Source of the DNA: Roseateles sp.
GTDB taxonomy: Bacteria > Pseudomonadota > Gammaproteobacteria > Burkholderiales > Burkholderiaceae_C
DNA length: 48,796 nucleotides
Assembly: GCA_015657635.1 (NCBI GenBank)
Contig: JACDQM010000125.1
Coordinates: forward strand, 1-48,796
Direction of reading: 5' to 3'
Shown: positions 16,609 to 25,667 of the stretch, piece after piece
Layout: each line of letters opens with the position of its first letter
Numbering within the stretch: position 1 is the first letter of the stretch
Translations under genes and position numbers: made by a program
The notes under the pieces: generated by a model
Database searches by the model: none
Seen by the model: only the letters and a program-made list of their open reading frames with translations
Told to the model about the DNA's origin: nothing

Positions 16609-17436
16609 ATGCAGTTCAGCAATGCCGTCATCACCGGCGCCTGTGGCGGCCTGGGCCAGGCCCTGGCGCGCGAGCTGCTGGCGCGGGGCGCCAGGGTCGC
16701 ACTGCTGGGCCTGGACCGAGCGCGCCTGGAAGCGCTGCAGGCACTGGCGCCTGAGCGGGCTGCGATCTACACGCTGGATGTCAGCGACGCCGCTGCGATG
16801 CAGGCCGTGGCCGCCGATTGGATGGTCCGCCACGGCACGCCGGATCTGGTGATCGCCAATGCCGGCGTGGCCGGCGGCTTCGACACCGCCGTGGCCGAAG
16901 ACCTGGCGGTGATGCGCCGCATGCTGGAGATCAATCTGCTCGGCGTGGCCACCACCTTCCAGCCCTTTCTGGTTGCGATGAAAGCTGCCGGCCGTGGCAG
17001 CTTGGTCGGCGTGGCCAGCCTGGCCGGTTGGCGCGGCCTGCCCGGCAATGGCGCCTACTGCGCCAGCAAGGCCGGTGTGATTGCCTATCTGCAAAGCCTG
17101 CGCGCCGAACTGCGCGGCAGCGGCCTGCAGGTGGCCACCGTCTGCCCCGGCTATCTGCGCACGCCGCTGACCGCCGGCAACCGCTTCAAGATGCCGGGCC
17201 TGATGGAGCCTGACGAGGCCGCGCGCCAGCTGCTGGCACGCGCAGCGCGCGGCGCCGAGCTGATCGTGCTGCCGCGCCGCATGGCCTGGCTCGCGCGCGC
17301 GCTGGGCCTGCTGCCTGCTGCCTGGCACGACCGCATCCTGCTCGGCCAGCCGCGCAAGCCGCGCGTTGGCGAGGCCGGCAGCACCGCCATCCCGGGGCTC
17401 GACGCCCAGTCCCTCCAGAACCATCGCAAGACCTGA
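16609..17436 (+). CDS. SDR-family NAD(P)-dependent oxidoreductase
   Basis: A 275-residue classical short-chain dehydrogenase/reductase that oxidises or reduces a hydroxy/keto group. The cofactor motif is TGACGGLG (9-16) and NAG lies at 84-86. The catalytic tetrad Asn109, Ser137, Tyr150, Lys154 (YCASK) is complete. A GAGGA Shine-Dalgarno lies about 10 bases before the ATG. It is the first gene of a five-gene operon reading away from the IclR gene; the monooxygenase starts 11 bases after it. Substrate unknown; the company of a monooxygenase and a carrier suggests breakdown of a cyclic or terpenoid-like compound. Confidence 0.92.
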   Translation: MQFSNAVITGACGGLGQALARELLARGARVALLGLDRARLEALQALAPERAAIYTLDVSDAAAMQAVAADWMVRHGTPDLVIANAGVAGGFDTAVAEDLAVMRRMLEINLLGVATTFQPFLVAMKAAGRGSLVGVASLAGWRGLPGNGAYCASKAGVIAYLQSLRAELRGSGLQVATVCPGYLRTPLTAGNRFKMPGLMEPDEAARQLLARAARGAELIVLPRRMAWLARALGLLPAAWHDRILLGQPRKPRVGEAGSTAIPGLDAQSLQNHRKT

Positions 17437-17447
17437 CCCCAGCCACC

Positions 17448-18764
17448 ATGTCCACCAGCACCCTCGACACCCGCGACCGCTATGCCGTGATCGGCGCCGG
17501 CCCTTCCGGCCTGGCCGCGGCGCGCAATCTGCAGAAACTGGGCCTGCCCTTCACCGGCTTCGAGACCTACTCGGATGTGGGCGGGCTGTGGAATATCGCC
17601 AACCCGCGCAGCACGGTCTATGAATCGGCGCACCTGATCTCCAGCAAGCGCATGACCGAGTTCGCCGAATTCCCGATGGCGGACAGCGTGGCCGACTACC
17701 CCAGCCACCGCGAGCTCTGTGGCTACTTTGCCGCCTTTGCCGACCGCTTCGGGCTGCGCGAGCATTACCGCTTCAACACGCGCGTGCTGCAGGTCGAGCC
17801 GGTGGGCGAGGGCCCTGCGCCGCTGTGGCGCGTGCGCTGGAGCGAGGGCGACGGCGGCGAGGCGCACGAGGCCTTGTTCAAGGGCGTGATCATCGCCAAC
17901 GGCACGCTGGCCGAGCCGAACATGCCGCGCTTCGAAGGCCGCTTCGACGGCGAGCTGCTGCACACCAGTGCCTACAAGAGCGCAGCGCTGTTCGAGGGCA
18001 AGCGCGTGCTCGTGGTCGGCGCCGGCAACTCGGGCTGCGACATCGCGGTGGATGCGGTGCACCGCGCTGCCAAGGTGGATATCTCGGTGCGCCGCGGCTA
18101 CTACTTCGTGCCCAAGTATGTATTCGGCAAGCCGGCCGACACGGTGGGCGGCATGAAGCTGCCGCCCTGGCTGAAGCAGAAGATCGACAGCGTGATTCTC
18201 AAGTGGTTCACCGGCGACCCGGTGCGCTTTGGCTTTCCCAGGCCCGACTACAAGATGTACGAGTCGCACCCGGTGGTGAACTCGCTGATCCTGTACCACC
18301 TGGGCCATGGCGATGTCGGCGTGAAGGCCGACGTCGCGCGCTTCGACGGCCGCACCGTGCACTTCAAGGACGGCAGCCAGGGCGACTACGACCTGGTGCT
18401 GGCCGCCACCGGCTACAAGCTGCACTACCCCTTCATCGCGCGCGAGCTGCTCAACTGGCAGGGCATGGCGCCGCAGCTGTATCTGAACATCTTCGCGCCC
18501 CGTTTCGACAACCTGGCGGTGATGGGCATGATCGAGGCCAGCGGCATCGGCTGGCAGGGCCGCTACGAGCAGGCCGAGCTGATCGCCCGCGCCTTCAAGG
18601 CTCAAGGCACCGACCAAGGCGCGCGCTTCGCCGCCAAGAAGGCTGGCCCGGCCCCTGACCTCAGCGGCGGCTTCAAGTACCTGAAGCTCGAGCGCATGGC
18701 CTATTACGTCCACAAGGACACCTACCGCGCCGCCGTGCGTGCCGCCAGCGCTGAACTCGCCTGA
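17448..18764 (+). CDS. Flavin-containing monooxygenase (FMO / Baeyer-Villiger-like)
   Basis: A 438-residue class B flavoprotein monooxygenase using FAD and NADPH to insert one oxygen atom into a substrate. The FAD motif GAGPSG is at 16-21 and the NADPH motif GAGNSG at 191-196. The ATGY motif (LAATGYKLHYPF) typical of FMOs lies at about 320. The linker region VIIANGTLAEPNMPRFEG is also FMO-like. No membrane anchor is seen. Second gene of the operon; the start is 11 bases past the SDR gene. It could be an N/S-oxygenase or a Baeyer-Villiger enzyme, which sequence inspection alone does not settle. Confidence 0.9.
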   Translation: MSTSTLDTRDRYAVIGAGPSGLAAARNLQKLGLPFTGFETYSDVGGLWNIANPRSTVYESAHLISSKRMTEFAEFPMADSVADYPSHRELCGYFAAFADRFGLREHYRFNTRVLQVEPVGEGPAPLWRVRWSEGDGGEAHEALFKGVIIANGTLAEPNMPRFEGRFDGELLHTSAYKSAALFEGKRVLVVGAGNSGCDIAVDAVHRAAKVDISVRRGYYFVPKYVFGKPADTVGGMKLPPWLKQKIDSVILKWFTGDPVRFGFPRPDYKMYESHPVVNSLILYHLGHGDVGVKADVARFDGRTVHFKDGSQGDYDLVLAATGYKLHYPFIARELLNWQGMAPQLYLNIFAPRFDNLAVMGMIEASGIGWQGRYEQAELIARAFKAQGTDQGARFAAKKAGPAPDLSGGFKYLKLERMAYYVHKDTYRAAVRAASAELA

Positions 18765-18777
18765 GGAAACCACCACC

Positions 18778-19692
18778 ATGATGCTGCCCGTCGACGAGGT
18801 CCGCCTCAACTTCAACCCCGCCTCGCTGGTGCTGCTGAACGTGGTGCTGGGCTTCCTGATGTTCGGCATTGCGCTGGACACCCGGGCCGAGGACTTCAGG
18901 CGCGTGCTGCGCATGCCTTTTGCGATGGCGGTGGGCATCGCGGCGCAGTTCATCGTGCTGCCGGCGGCCACTTTCGTGCTGACGCTGCTGCTCAAACCCG
19001 GCCCCAGCATCGCGCTGGGCATGATCCTGGTGGCCTGCTGCCCGCCGGGCAATATCTCCAACATCCTGACGCATCGCGCCGGCGGCAATGTGGCGCTGTC
19101 GGTGTCGATGACGGCGATCTCGAACGCGCTGGCCATCGTGCTGATGCCGCTCAACGTGGCCTTCTGGGGCGGCTTGCATCCCACGGCCGCGCCGTTGCTG
19201 CGTTCGATCGCGCTGGACCCGCTGGAGATGGGTGGCCACATCATCGCCATCATCGGCCTGCCCTTCGTGCTGGGCATCGCCTTCGCCAACCGCCTGCCCG
19301 CGCTGACCGAGCGCATCAAGAAGCCGGCGCGCATTGCCAGCTTCGCCTGCCTGGTGCTGTTCATCCTGGCGGCCGTGGCCGGCAACTGGCGCTACTTCCT
19401 CGACTATGTGGGCCTGGTGATCCTGGCCGTGGTGCTGCACGACACGCTGGCCTTCGGCATCGGCTATGCCTGCGCCACGCTGACCGGGCTGAAGGAATAC
19501 GAGCGCCGCGCCGTCTCCATCGAGGTGGGCATCCGCAATGCGGGCCTGGGCCTGGTGCTGATCTTTGGCTTCTTCGGCGGCCTGGGCGGCATGGCGGTGG
19601 TGGCCGGCGTCTGGGGCTTCTGGGACATCATCGCTGGCCTGGCGCTGGCCAGCTGGTGGGGCCGCAAGCCGGCTGAAGGGCGGCCGCAATGA
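18778..19692 (+). CDS. Bile acid:sodium symporter-family (BASS) carrier
   Basis: A 304-residue inner-membrane carrier with about nine hydrophobic helices, of the bile acid:Na+ symporter family that takes up sterols or organic acids with sodium. Characteristic pieces are LNVVLGFLMFGIALDTRAEDF near the start and CCPPGNISNILTHRAGGNVALSVSMTA (about 84-110). SIEVGIRNAGLGLVL near the end holds the conserved E-x-G-x-R/Q-N core. I chose the ATG at 18778, with GAGGA 10 bases upstream. It starts 13 bases after the monooxygenase and overlaps the epimerase by ATGA, so its substrate probably feeds these enzymes. Confidence 0.92.
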   Translation: MMLPVDEVRLNFNPASLVLLNVVLGFLMFGIALDTRAEDFRRVLRMPFAMAVGIAAQFIVLPAATFVLTLLLKPGPSIALGMILVACCPPGNISNILTHRAGGNVALSVSMTAISNALAIVLMPLNVAFWGGLHPTAAPLLRSIALDPLEMGGHIIAIIGLPFVLGIAFANRLPALTERIKKPARIASFACLVLFILAAVAGNWRYFLDYVGLVILAVVLHDTLAFGIGYACATLTGLKEYERRAVSIEVGIRNAGLGLVLIFGFFGGLGGMAVVAGVWGFWDIIAGLALASWWGRKPAEGRPQ

Positions 19693-20666
19693 GCGGCGCG
19701 GCGTTCAAACGCATCCTCGTCACCGGCGGCGACGGCTTTCTCGGCCGCAGCCTGGTGGCGGCGTTGGCCGCGCGGGGCCACTCGGTGGTCGTGCAGGACG
19801 TGCGTGAGGTGCCGGCCGAGCGCCGCATCGCCGGCGTGGTCTACGAGCAGCAGGACGTGCGCGATGCCGCCGGCGTGATGGCCAGCATGGTGCGCCACCG
19901 CTTCGACACGGTCGTGCATCTGGCCTCCATCGTCACGCCAGGCCGCGACTCCAACCGCGCCTTCGAATACGCGGTCGATGTGGACGGCACGCGCCATGTG
20001 CTGGAGGCCTGCATCGCCAGCGGCGTGAAGCAGTTGCTGGTCAGCTCCAGCGGCGCCGCCTATGGCTATCACGCCGACAACCCGGCCTGGCTGGACGAAC
20101 ACGATGCGCTGCGTGGCAATGAAGTCTTCGCCTATGCGCACCACAAGCGCCTGGTCGAGGAGATGCTGGCGCAGTACCGCCACCATCAGCCGCAGTTGAA
20201 GCAGACGGTGCTGCGCATCGGCACCATCCTGGGCGAGCGGGTGGACAACCAGATCACCGCGCTGTTCGAGAAGCCGCGCCTGATCGCGATCCGCGGCAGC
20301 GACAGTCCTTTTGTCTTCATCTGGGACGAGGACGTGGTCGGCGCCTTCCTGCATGCCATTGAAACAGGCACAGCCGGCTGCTTCAACGTGGCTGGCGACG
20401 GCGCGCTGAGCATCCACGAGATCGCTGCTGCTTTGGGCAAGCGCACGCGCAGCTTTCCGCCCGGTCTGCTGCGCGCGGCGCTATGGCTGGGTTCGCGGCT
20501 GGGCGTGTCGCGCTACGGCCCCGAGCAGCTGGACTTTCTGCGCTACCGCCCGGTGCTGGCCAACAAGCGGCTGAAGGCTGAGCTGGGCTATATACCGCGC
20601 AAGAGCAGCCGCGAGGCATTGCTGGCCTTCATCGCCGCACGCCGCCAGCAGGGCCGGCCGCTGTGA
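19689..20666 (+). CDS. NAD-dependent epimerase/dehydratase-family protein
   Basis: A 325-residue extended short-chain dehydrogenase. The Rossmann motif TGGDGFLG is at 12-19, an Asp/Arg pair (QDVRE) at about 36-40, and Ser119-Ser121 and Tyr149/Lys153 (YAHHK) form the catalytic set. It could act on a nucleotide sugar or, as other members do, on a lipid-like 3-hydroxy compound. The location in a carrier/monooxygenase operon favours the latter. The start overlaps the carrier stop (ATGA) and the stop overlaps the next gene (GTGA), so translation is coupled on both sides. Confidence 0.88.
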   Translation: MSGAAFKRILVTGGDGFLGRSLVAALAARGHSVVVQDVREVPAERRIAGVVYEQQDVRDAAGVMASMVRHRFDTVVHLASIVTPGRDSNRAFEYAVDVDGTRHVLEACIASGVKQLLVSSSGAAYGYHADNPAWLDEHDALRGNEVFAYAHHKRLVEEMLAQYRHHQPQLKQTVLRIGTILGERVDNQITALFEKPRLIAIRGSDSPFVFIWDEDVVGAFLHAIETGTAGCFNVAGDGALSIHEIAAALGKRTRSFPPGLLRAALWLGSRLGVSRYGPEQLDFLRYRPVLANKRLKAELGYIPRKSSREALLAFIAARRQQGRPL

Positions 20667-21574
20667 GCGCCGCGTCCCCGCTGTCCCTGGGGGATGTGGC
20701 TCGCGTGCTGGCTGTCGTGCTGATCTGGGGCCTGAACTTCGTCGTCATGAAGCTGGGCCTGCAAGGCCTGTCGCCGATGCTGCTGGGCGCGCTGCGCTTC
20801 AGCGTGGCGGCGCTGCCGCTGCTGCTGTTCGTGCCGCTGCCCAAGCTGCCCAAGCGTTATCTGATCGGCTACGGCCTGGCCCAGGGTGTGGGCCAGTTCG
20901 GCCTGCTGTTCACCGCGCTGCAGCTGGGTATGACGGCTGGCATGGCCTCGGTCGTGATGCAGACCCAGGCCTTCTTCACCTTGCTGCTGGCCGCGCCGCT
21001 GCTGGGCGAGCGCGCGCTGCCGCGCCAGTGGCTGGGCCTGGCGGTGGCGCTGGGCGGCCTGCTGGCGATCGCCAGCGCGCATGGGCAGGGGCCGGGCCAG
21101 ATGACCTTGATCGGCTTCGTGCTGACGCTGGGCGCGGCACTGATGTGGGCGGTGTCCAATCTGGTCAGCCGCATCGCAGCCGCCAAGCATGGCAGTTATG
21201 ACCCACTGGGCTTCATCGTCTGGAGCAGCCTGGTACCCATCGGCCCCTTCTTCGCGCTGGCCGCCTGGCAGGACGGCCCGGCGGCGCTGCAGCAGCAGCT
21301 GGCGGGCCTGGACGCGCGCGGCGTCGGCGCCGTGCTGTATCTCGCGCTGCTGGCCACGCTGCTGGCCTACAGCCTGTGGACGCGCCTGCTGCAGCGCCAC
21401 AGCCCGGGCCGCATCGTGCCCTGGTCGCTGCTGGTGCCCGTGGTGGGACTGTGGGCGGCGGCCGCGGTGTTCGGCGAGCAGCCGCTGCCGCTGCAATGGC
21501 TGGGCACGGCGGCGGTGCTGCTGGGCCTGCTGATCAACCAGGGCCTGCTGCCGCGTATGGGCCCGCGCGCCTGA
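20663..21574 (+). CDS. EamA/DMT-family transporter
   Basis: A 303-residue inner-membrane protein with two EamA repeats and about ten helices. The first repeat begins LAVVLIWGLNFVVMKLGLQGLSP; the second has TLGAALMWAVSNLVSRIAA and ends with LQWLGTAAVLLGLLINQG. It likely exports a metabolite such as an amino acid derivative. Translation starts at GTG (20663), overlapping the epimerase stop by 4 bases. It is the last gene of the operon; a 75-base gap follows. Unlike the EamA gene at 4246, this copy is intact. Confidence 0.9.
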   Translation: MSAASPLSLGDVARVLAVVLIWGLNFVVMKLGLQGLSPMLLGALRFSVAALPLLLFVPLPKLPKRYLIGYGLAQGVGQFGLLFTALQLGMTAGMASVVMQTQAFFTLLLAAPLLGERALPRQWLGLAVALGGLLAIASAHGQGPGQMTLIGFVLTLGAALMWAVSNLVSRIAAAKHGSYDPLGFIVWSSLVPIGPFFALAAWQDGPAALQQQLAGLDARGVGAVLYLALLATLLAYSLWTRLLQRHSPGRIVPWSLLVPVVGLWAAAAVFGEQPLPLQWLGTAAVLLGLLINQGLLPRMGPRA

Positions 21575-21649
21575 GGGCCTGAGGGCAGCGCGCGATGCCG
21601 GCGATGGTTTAATCAAGCCCCACCCCAAGCATCCCGGCCGCTCGAAATC

Positions 21650-22525
21650 GTGTTCAAGCCACTGATCTGTCTACTTGCTCTTGGCGGGCTCATGCAGGCC
21701 TTGCAGGCGGCCGAGACGGTCCTGACGCTGCGTGCGCCGGAGACGGCCAATGACCAGCGCTCGATCTACATCGAGAAAGCCCTGCGCCTTGCGCTGGACA
21801 AGACGATCGACAGCCACGGGCCCTACACGCTGAAGCTCTCGGATCGCATGAACAAGCAGCGTGCGCTGCTCACGGCGGCGCGGCGCCAGTACCCGAACTT
21901 CGTGGTGATGGCCGGCTACGAGGAAGGGCGGCAGACGGGCGGTCTGGTGCCGGTCAAATTCCCCATCCTGCTTGGCGCCGTGGGCTATCGGGTGTGCTTC
22001 GTCTCGCCGCAGGCCCAGCAGGCGGTGGCGGGGGTCAGGACGATCGAGCAGCTGCGCCGCTTCAACATTGGCCAGGGCACAGGCTGGGGCGATGTGGCGG
22101 TGTTGCGTGCCAACGGCTTCAAGGTCACTGAAGTCAGTGCCTACGAGAACCTGTTCGCGATGGTGGCCAAGGGGCGGATCGACCTGTTCTGCCGCAGCGT
22201 GCTCGAAGTGCGTCATGAGGCGCTGGCGCGCGTCGACCAGCCCGACTTGCTGCTGGACCGCAGCATCGCGCTGGTCTACGACCTGCCGCAGTTCTTCCAC
22301 ATGCACCACAAGGACCGGGCCGTGGCGCAGCGCATCGAGAAGGGTTTGCAGATCGCCTACCGCGATGGCTCGCTGCTGAGCCAGTTCCGCGACTACCTGC
22401 GCCCCTCGCTGCCCTATGTGGATCTCGGCAAACGGCGGGTATTCCACCTGGAGGCGCCACCGCCCAAGGGCCTGGACTTCGACTACCGCCAGTACGACCT
22501 CGACCTGACGCGCGAGAAGCCCTGA
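21650..22525 (+). CDS. Periplasmic solute-binding-like protein (SBP_bac_3 fold)
   Basis: A 291-residue exported protein starting at GTG (21650). A signal peptide (about 1-20, ending ALQAA) precedes a periplasmic-binding-fold domain. RTIEQLRRFNIGQGTGWGDVAVLRANGF and YENLFAMVAKGRIDLFCRSVLEV follow the pattern of extracellular solute-binding family 3. It stands alone with no permease or ATPase genes nearby, so it may be a sensor partner or an orphan binding protein and not part of a transporter. The ligand is not readable from sequence. Confidence 0.78.
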   Translation: MFKPLICLLALGGLMQALQAAETVLTLRAPETANDQRSIYIEKALRLALDKTIDSHGPYTLKLSDRMNKQRALLTAARRQYPNFVVMAGYEEGRQTGGLVPVKFPILLGAVGYRVCFVSPQAQQAVAGVRTIEQLRRFNIGQGTGWGDVAVLRANGFKVTEVSAYENLFAMVAKGRIDLFCRSVLEVRHEALARVDQPDLLLDRSIALVYDLPQFFHMHHKDRAVAQRIEKGLQIAYRDGSLLSQFRDYLRPSLPYVDLGKRRVFHLEAPPPKGLDFDYRQYDLDLTREKP

Positions 22526-22531
22526 GACGCT

Positions 22532-22551
22532 CTTGAAGGCCGGGCTTCAGG
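22532..22551. terminator. Hairpin between convergent genes
   Basis: CTTGAAG (22532-22538) pairs with CTTCAGG (22545-22551), including one G-T pair, around a 6-base loop. It overlaps the stop of the FIST gene on the minus strand and follows the plus-strand gene by 6 bases. No clear T tract. Confidence 0.3.
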
Positions 22552-23731
22552 AGAGAAACACGCTCAGCACGCCGGTATAGCCATGCAGGCTGGCGTGCGC
22601 GATCTCGCCACCGGCAAAGAAGCCCACCATCGGCACATCGCCCAGCGCATGCTGCACCCATTGCGCCTCGGCATTGGGCGCGCCGAAATGCGGACCGCCG
22701 CGGCCGCTGCAGCTGATGTAGATCGCACCGGCGATGCGGGCCGGACCGCCTTCGCGGTCTTCCGCCAGCGCGCGCAACTCGGTGCAGATGCGCAGCAGAT
22801 CGCGCCGCGCGGCCTCAGGGCTGCGCTCGCAGAAGCTCAGACGCTGGCCAGGCTGCAGGGACTGCGCCACCACCACACCGCGGCGCGCCGGGTCAATGCC
22901 CACCAGATGCCGCACCCGCACCTGCGGGCCATAGGCGCCTGCCCCACGGGCATGGCGCTTGTCCTGTTGATGATCGTCGTGGCCAATGCCGGCCAGCGTG
23001 CGGCGCATGCGCGGCAAGGCGTCGCGCAGGCCGGCGCCGCCGGTGGTGACGGGCAGGGCCAGGTCTTGCAGCAGGCAGTCCAGCGCCGGCTGGCCATCCA
23101 GAAGCGTGACCAGGCCGCCATCGCAGGCGTCGATGCGGCGCTCCGGCCCCAGCGCCTGACAGCCCTGGCTGACGCGCGAGACCAGCTGCAGCCCGGCGCC
23201 GAAACCCGCGCCCGACAGGCCGCCGCGCCACACACCGTCGGCGATCTGCACTGCATCGCTGCGGCCGGCGGCCAGGCCGCCGAAGGCATAGCCGCTGCGG
23301 CTGTGCGCGGCCAGTTCGGCAATCAGCTCCTGCAGATCGGGCGTGCGCGGATCGGCATGTACCTGCAGCAGCTCGGGCTGCCAGTCGCCCAGCGGCTGCA
23401 CGCCAGAGAACAGCTGGAATTGCTCGCGCGGCAGTTCGGCCAGCATCAGCGCCAGTGCGGGCTCGGCAAAATATTCGGTGTCGCTGGCGCAGATGCCGGG
23501 GCCGCTGGCGCCCAGCCAGGCCACACCCGGCCAGCGCTGGCGCAGCTCGGCCAGCAGGCCTTCGGCCGCGCCGCAGAAGGCCTCGGTCAGGTAGATCCAG
23601 CCCAAGCTGGGCTGCAGACCGGTCTGCGCACGTTGCGCTTCGATCTGCGCCGCCGCCAGCGCCAGCGCCATATGCGCGTCGGGATGGGTCGCGTGGGCGT
23701 GCGCGAAGGGCTTGAGGGGAGGCAGGCTCAT
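22547..23731 (-). CDS. FIST-domain protein (FIST N and FIST C)
   Basis: A 394-residue cytoplasmic protein with a FIST N domain (about 30-220: GWIYLTEAFCGAAEGLLAEL, WLGASGPGICASD, YAFGGLAAGRSD) and a FIST C domain (about 240-390: VVVAQSLQPGQRLSFCERSPEAA, AIYISCSGRGGPHFG, VGFFAGGEIAHAS). FIST proteins are thought to sense small ligands such as amino acids and are often linked to signalling proteins, but no signalling gene is adjacent. The PhaM-like gene lies 18 bases upstream on the same strand, so the two may share a transcript. Confidence 0.9.
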   Translation of the reverse strand: MSLPPLKPFAHAHATHPDAHMALALAAAQIEAQRAQTGLQPSLGWIYLTEAFCGAAEGLLAELRQRWPGVAWLGASGPGICASDTEYFAEPALALMLAELPREQFQLFSGVQPLGDWQPELLQVHADPRTPDLQELIAELAAHSRSGYAFGGLAAGRSDAVQIADGVWRGGLSGAGFGAGLQLVSRVSQGCQALGPERRIDACDGGLVTLLDGQPALDCLLQDLALPVTTGGAGLRDALPRMRRTLAGIGHDDHQQDKRHARGAGAYGPQVRVRHLVGIDPARRGVVVAQSLQPGQRLSFCERSPEAARRDLLRICTELRALAEDREGGPARIAGAIYISCSGRGGPHFGAPNAEAQWVQHALGDVPMVGFFAGGEIAHASLHGYTGVLSVFLS

Positions 23732-23749
23732 CAGGACGATGCTTTGACG

Positions 23750-24490
23750 CTAACTGCGTCGGCGCGCGGCAGCTGCGGGCTTGGCGTTGTTGCTGCTGGT
23801 CTTGCTGACGCTCTTGCTGCGCGCATTGGCGGCCGTGCGGGCCGCCGGCGTGCCGGTGACGCTGCGCGCCGCAGCGCCCACCACCGCGCCGGGCACCGAG
23901 GCCGCCTTGCGCAGCGTGTCGCCAGCGGCATCGAAGCTTTGCTTGACGATGGCGCCGGCCAGGTTCTTGGCGGCATCGGTGGCGCTGTCCTTCATCGCGG
24001 TGGCGGCCAGCTGCGTGAACTGCTGGCTCAGCGCCGACCACCATTGCATCGGATCGACCGCGGGCGCCGTCGCCGCGGCAGCCGACGATGCGGCGTTCTT
24101 GCGGCTGGCGGCCTTGGGCTTGGCTTCGGGCGCCGCCTTGGGCAGCGCGGCAGCCAGGGCCTCGGGCATCGCGGGCAGCGGGCTGATGGCCGGCGCCGGC
24201 ACCTTCAGCGCTTCGCGCAGCTCGCCCAGCGGCACATTCATCGATTGCAGCGTGGACAGCGTCATGCGCTGCACTTCCAGCGCCTGGATGGTGGCGCCCA
24301 GCATGCGGGCGTTCTGCTCGAGCCAGAACTGCACGGTGCGCAACTCCTCGATGCGCTTTTCCAGTTCTTCCGGGTTCAGCGTCGGCGCCACCCACTGGCC
24401 GATGCCGGGCAGGGCCGCGCCGGCGTTCTTGACCAGGCCTTGCAGAAAGTCGAAACCGGGGACGAACTTCGTGAAGCTGTTGTCTGCCAT
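23750..24490 (-). CDS. phaM: PhaM-type polyhydroxyalkanoate granule regulator
   Basis: A 246-residue PhaM-family protein. In Burkholderiales PhaM activates PHB synthase PhaC and ties PHB granules to the nucleoid. The N-terminal half has the family block FGFLQGLVKNAG-like FDFLQGLVKNAG, then NPEELEKRIEELRTVQFWLEQNARML, a predicted coiled coil at about 40-95. The C-terminus is a long Ala/Lys/Arg/Ser tail (about 195-246) suited to binding DNA. A central Ala/Pro-rich linker is also typical. It indicates that the host makes PHA. Probably cotranscribed with the FIST gene downstream. Confidence 0.88.
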   Translation of the reverse strand: MADNSFTKFVPGFDFLQGLVKNAGAALPGIGQWVAPTLNPEELEKRIEELRTVQFWLEQNARMLGATIQALEVQRMTLSTLQSMNVPLGELREALKVPAPAISPLPAMPEALAAALPKAAPEAKPKAASRKNAASSAAAATAPAVDPMQWWSALSQQFTQLAATAMKDSATDAAKNLAGAIVKQSFDAAGDTLRKAASVPGAVVGAAARSVTGTPAARTAANARSKSVSKTSSNNAKPAAAARRRS

Positions 24491-24531
24491 GGATCTGCTC
24501 CGCTCAAGGGGATATGTCCATCCTACGTCAG

Positions 24532-25026
24532 TCAGTGCGGCGCCTCGATGCTCAGCTGCCCGCCCTGTTGCACGAAGCGCAGCTTGGACAGCACATCCAT
24601 GCCCAGCAGCGGCGCATGCAGCTCGGGCAGCACTGTCACCGGCAGGCGCTCGGCACGCACGCCGCCGGCCAGCTCCAGGTCGGCGCGGGCCAGATAGCCT
24701 TCCACCATGCCGCCGGCCGTCTTGGAGCGGATCGGCGCTTCGGCGCGCAGCCCGGCGCGCTCGGCCAGCGCCTGCGGAATGGCGGTGCCGGTGGCGCCGG
24801 TATCCACCAGGAAGTCTGCCTCCACGCCGTTGATGCGGCCGCGCCAGTGGAAATGGCCGTCGCTGCCGCGCTGCAGCACGATGCGGCCCTCATGCAGCGC
24901 GATCTGCGACTGCTGCTGGCGGTGTTCCCAGGCCTTGAAGCCGAGAAAGACGATCAGGGTCACCAGCAGCCAGATGGTGACGAGCTTGGCGCTGTGCGGC
25001 AGTTCCTTGCTGGACGGACGATTCAT
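24532..25026 (-). CDS. Retropepsin-like aspartic protease (clan AA, membrane-anchored)
   Basis: A 164-residue protein with one N-terminal membrane helix (about 14-30) and a retropepsin-like domain. The catalytic motif is DTGATG at 75-80 (FLVDTGATGTAIP), and the second characteristic strand LLGMDVLSKL lies near 141-150. It matches the bacterial TIGR02281-type clan AA protease family, which would act as a homodimer facing the periplasm. Substrates are unknown. It is divergent from the VOC gene, 47 bases away. Confidence 0.87.
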   Translation of the reverse strand: MNRPSSKELPHSAKLVTIWLLVTLIVFLGFKAWEHRQQQSQIALHEGRIVLQRGSDGHFHWRGRINGVEADFLVDTGATGTAIPQALAERAGLRAEAPIRSKTAGGMVEGYLARADLELAGGVRAERLPVTVLPELHAPLLGMDVLSKLRFVQQGGQLSIEAPH

Positions 25027-25073
25027 GCCGCTACGATGCCACGGATTCCAATGCCCTTGCCGGAGCTCTCTTC

Positions 25074-25487
25074 ATGCGCAGCATCTTCCACCTGGCCTTC
25101 AACGTCACCGATCTGGACCAGGCGCGTGCCTTCTACGGCGGCCTGCTGGGCTGCCGCGAAGGCCGCAGCACCGCGACCTGGGTGGACTTCGATTTCTTCG
25201 GCCACCAGATCTCGTTGCACCTCGGGGAGCCCTTCGCCACCGCCAACACCGGCCATGTGGGCGACAAGCTGGTGCCGATGCCGCATCTGGGCGTGATCCT
25301 GGAACTGCCGGACTGGCAGGCGCTGGCCGACAAGCTGCAGGCCGCCGATGTCACGTTTGTGCTGCCGCCGCAGCTTCGCTTCGCCGGCCAGCCCGGCGAG
25401 CAATGGACGATGTTCCTGCTCGACCCCTTCGGCAATCCGATCGAGATCAAGGGTTTCAGGTCGCTGGAGACGGTGTACGCCGGTTGA
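25074..25487 (+). CDS. VOC-family (glyoxalase-like) protein
   Basis: A 137-residue single-module vicinal-oxygen-chelate protein. The beta-alpha-beta-beta-beta units are visible: FHLAFNVTDLDQARAFYGGLLGCREG and WTMFLLDPFGNPIEIKGF. Likely metal ligands are His6, His47 or His54 and Glu127 (PIEIKG). VOC proteins include glyoxalases, dioxygenases and resistance proteins, and no specific role can be assigned. The start lies 47 bases from the divergent protease gene. Confidence 0.88.
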   Translation: MRSIFHLAFNVTDLDQARAFYGGLLGCREGRSTATWVDFDFFGHQISLHLGEPFATANTGHVGDKLVPMPHLGVILELPDWQALADKLQAADVTFVLPPQLRFAGQPGEQWTMFLLDPFGNPIEIKGFRSLETVYAG

Positions 25488-25667
25488 GAGCCTGACGCAC
25501 GGGGCGAGGCATTTCCAGCCACCTGCTCAGTTTGAAGCCAAGTGGTGCGTCCCTATTGATTGGCCTTTGACGAGCTTCCTATCGCCGGTTTGACTTCGAC
25601 CGGTACCAGTGCTGCGGCGGTGGCGTTCCGGGCTGCGTAGCGCGCTGATGGGGCCTGATATGCCGTC

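Noticed and set aside
17151..19385. Minus-strand open frame of about 740 codons across the SDR, monooxygenase and symporter genes
   Set aside because: It spans three well-defined plus-strand genes and has low-complexity composition.
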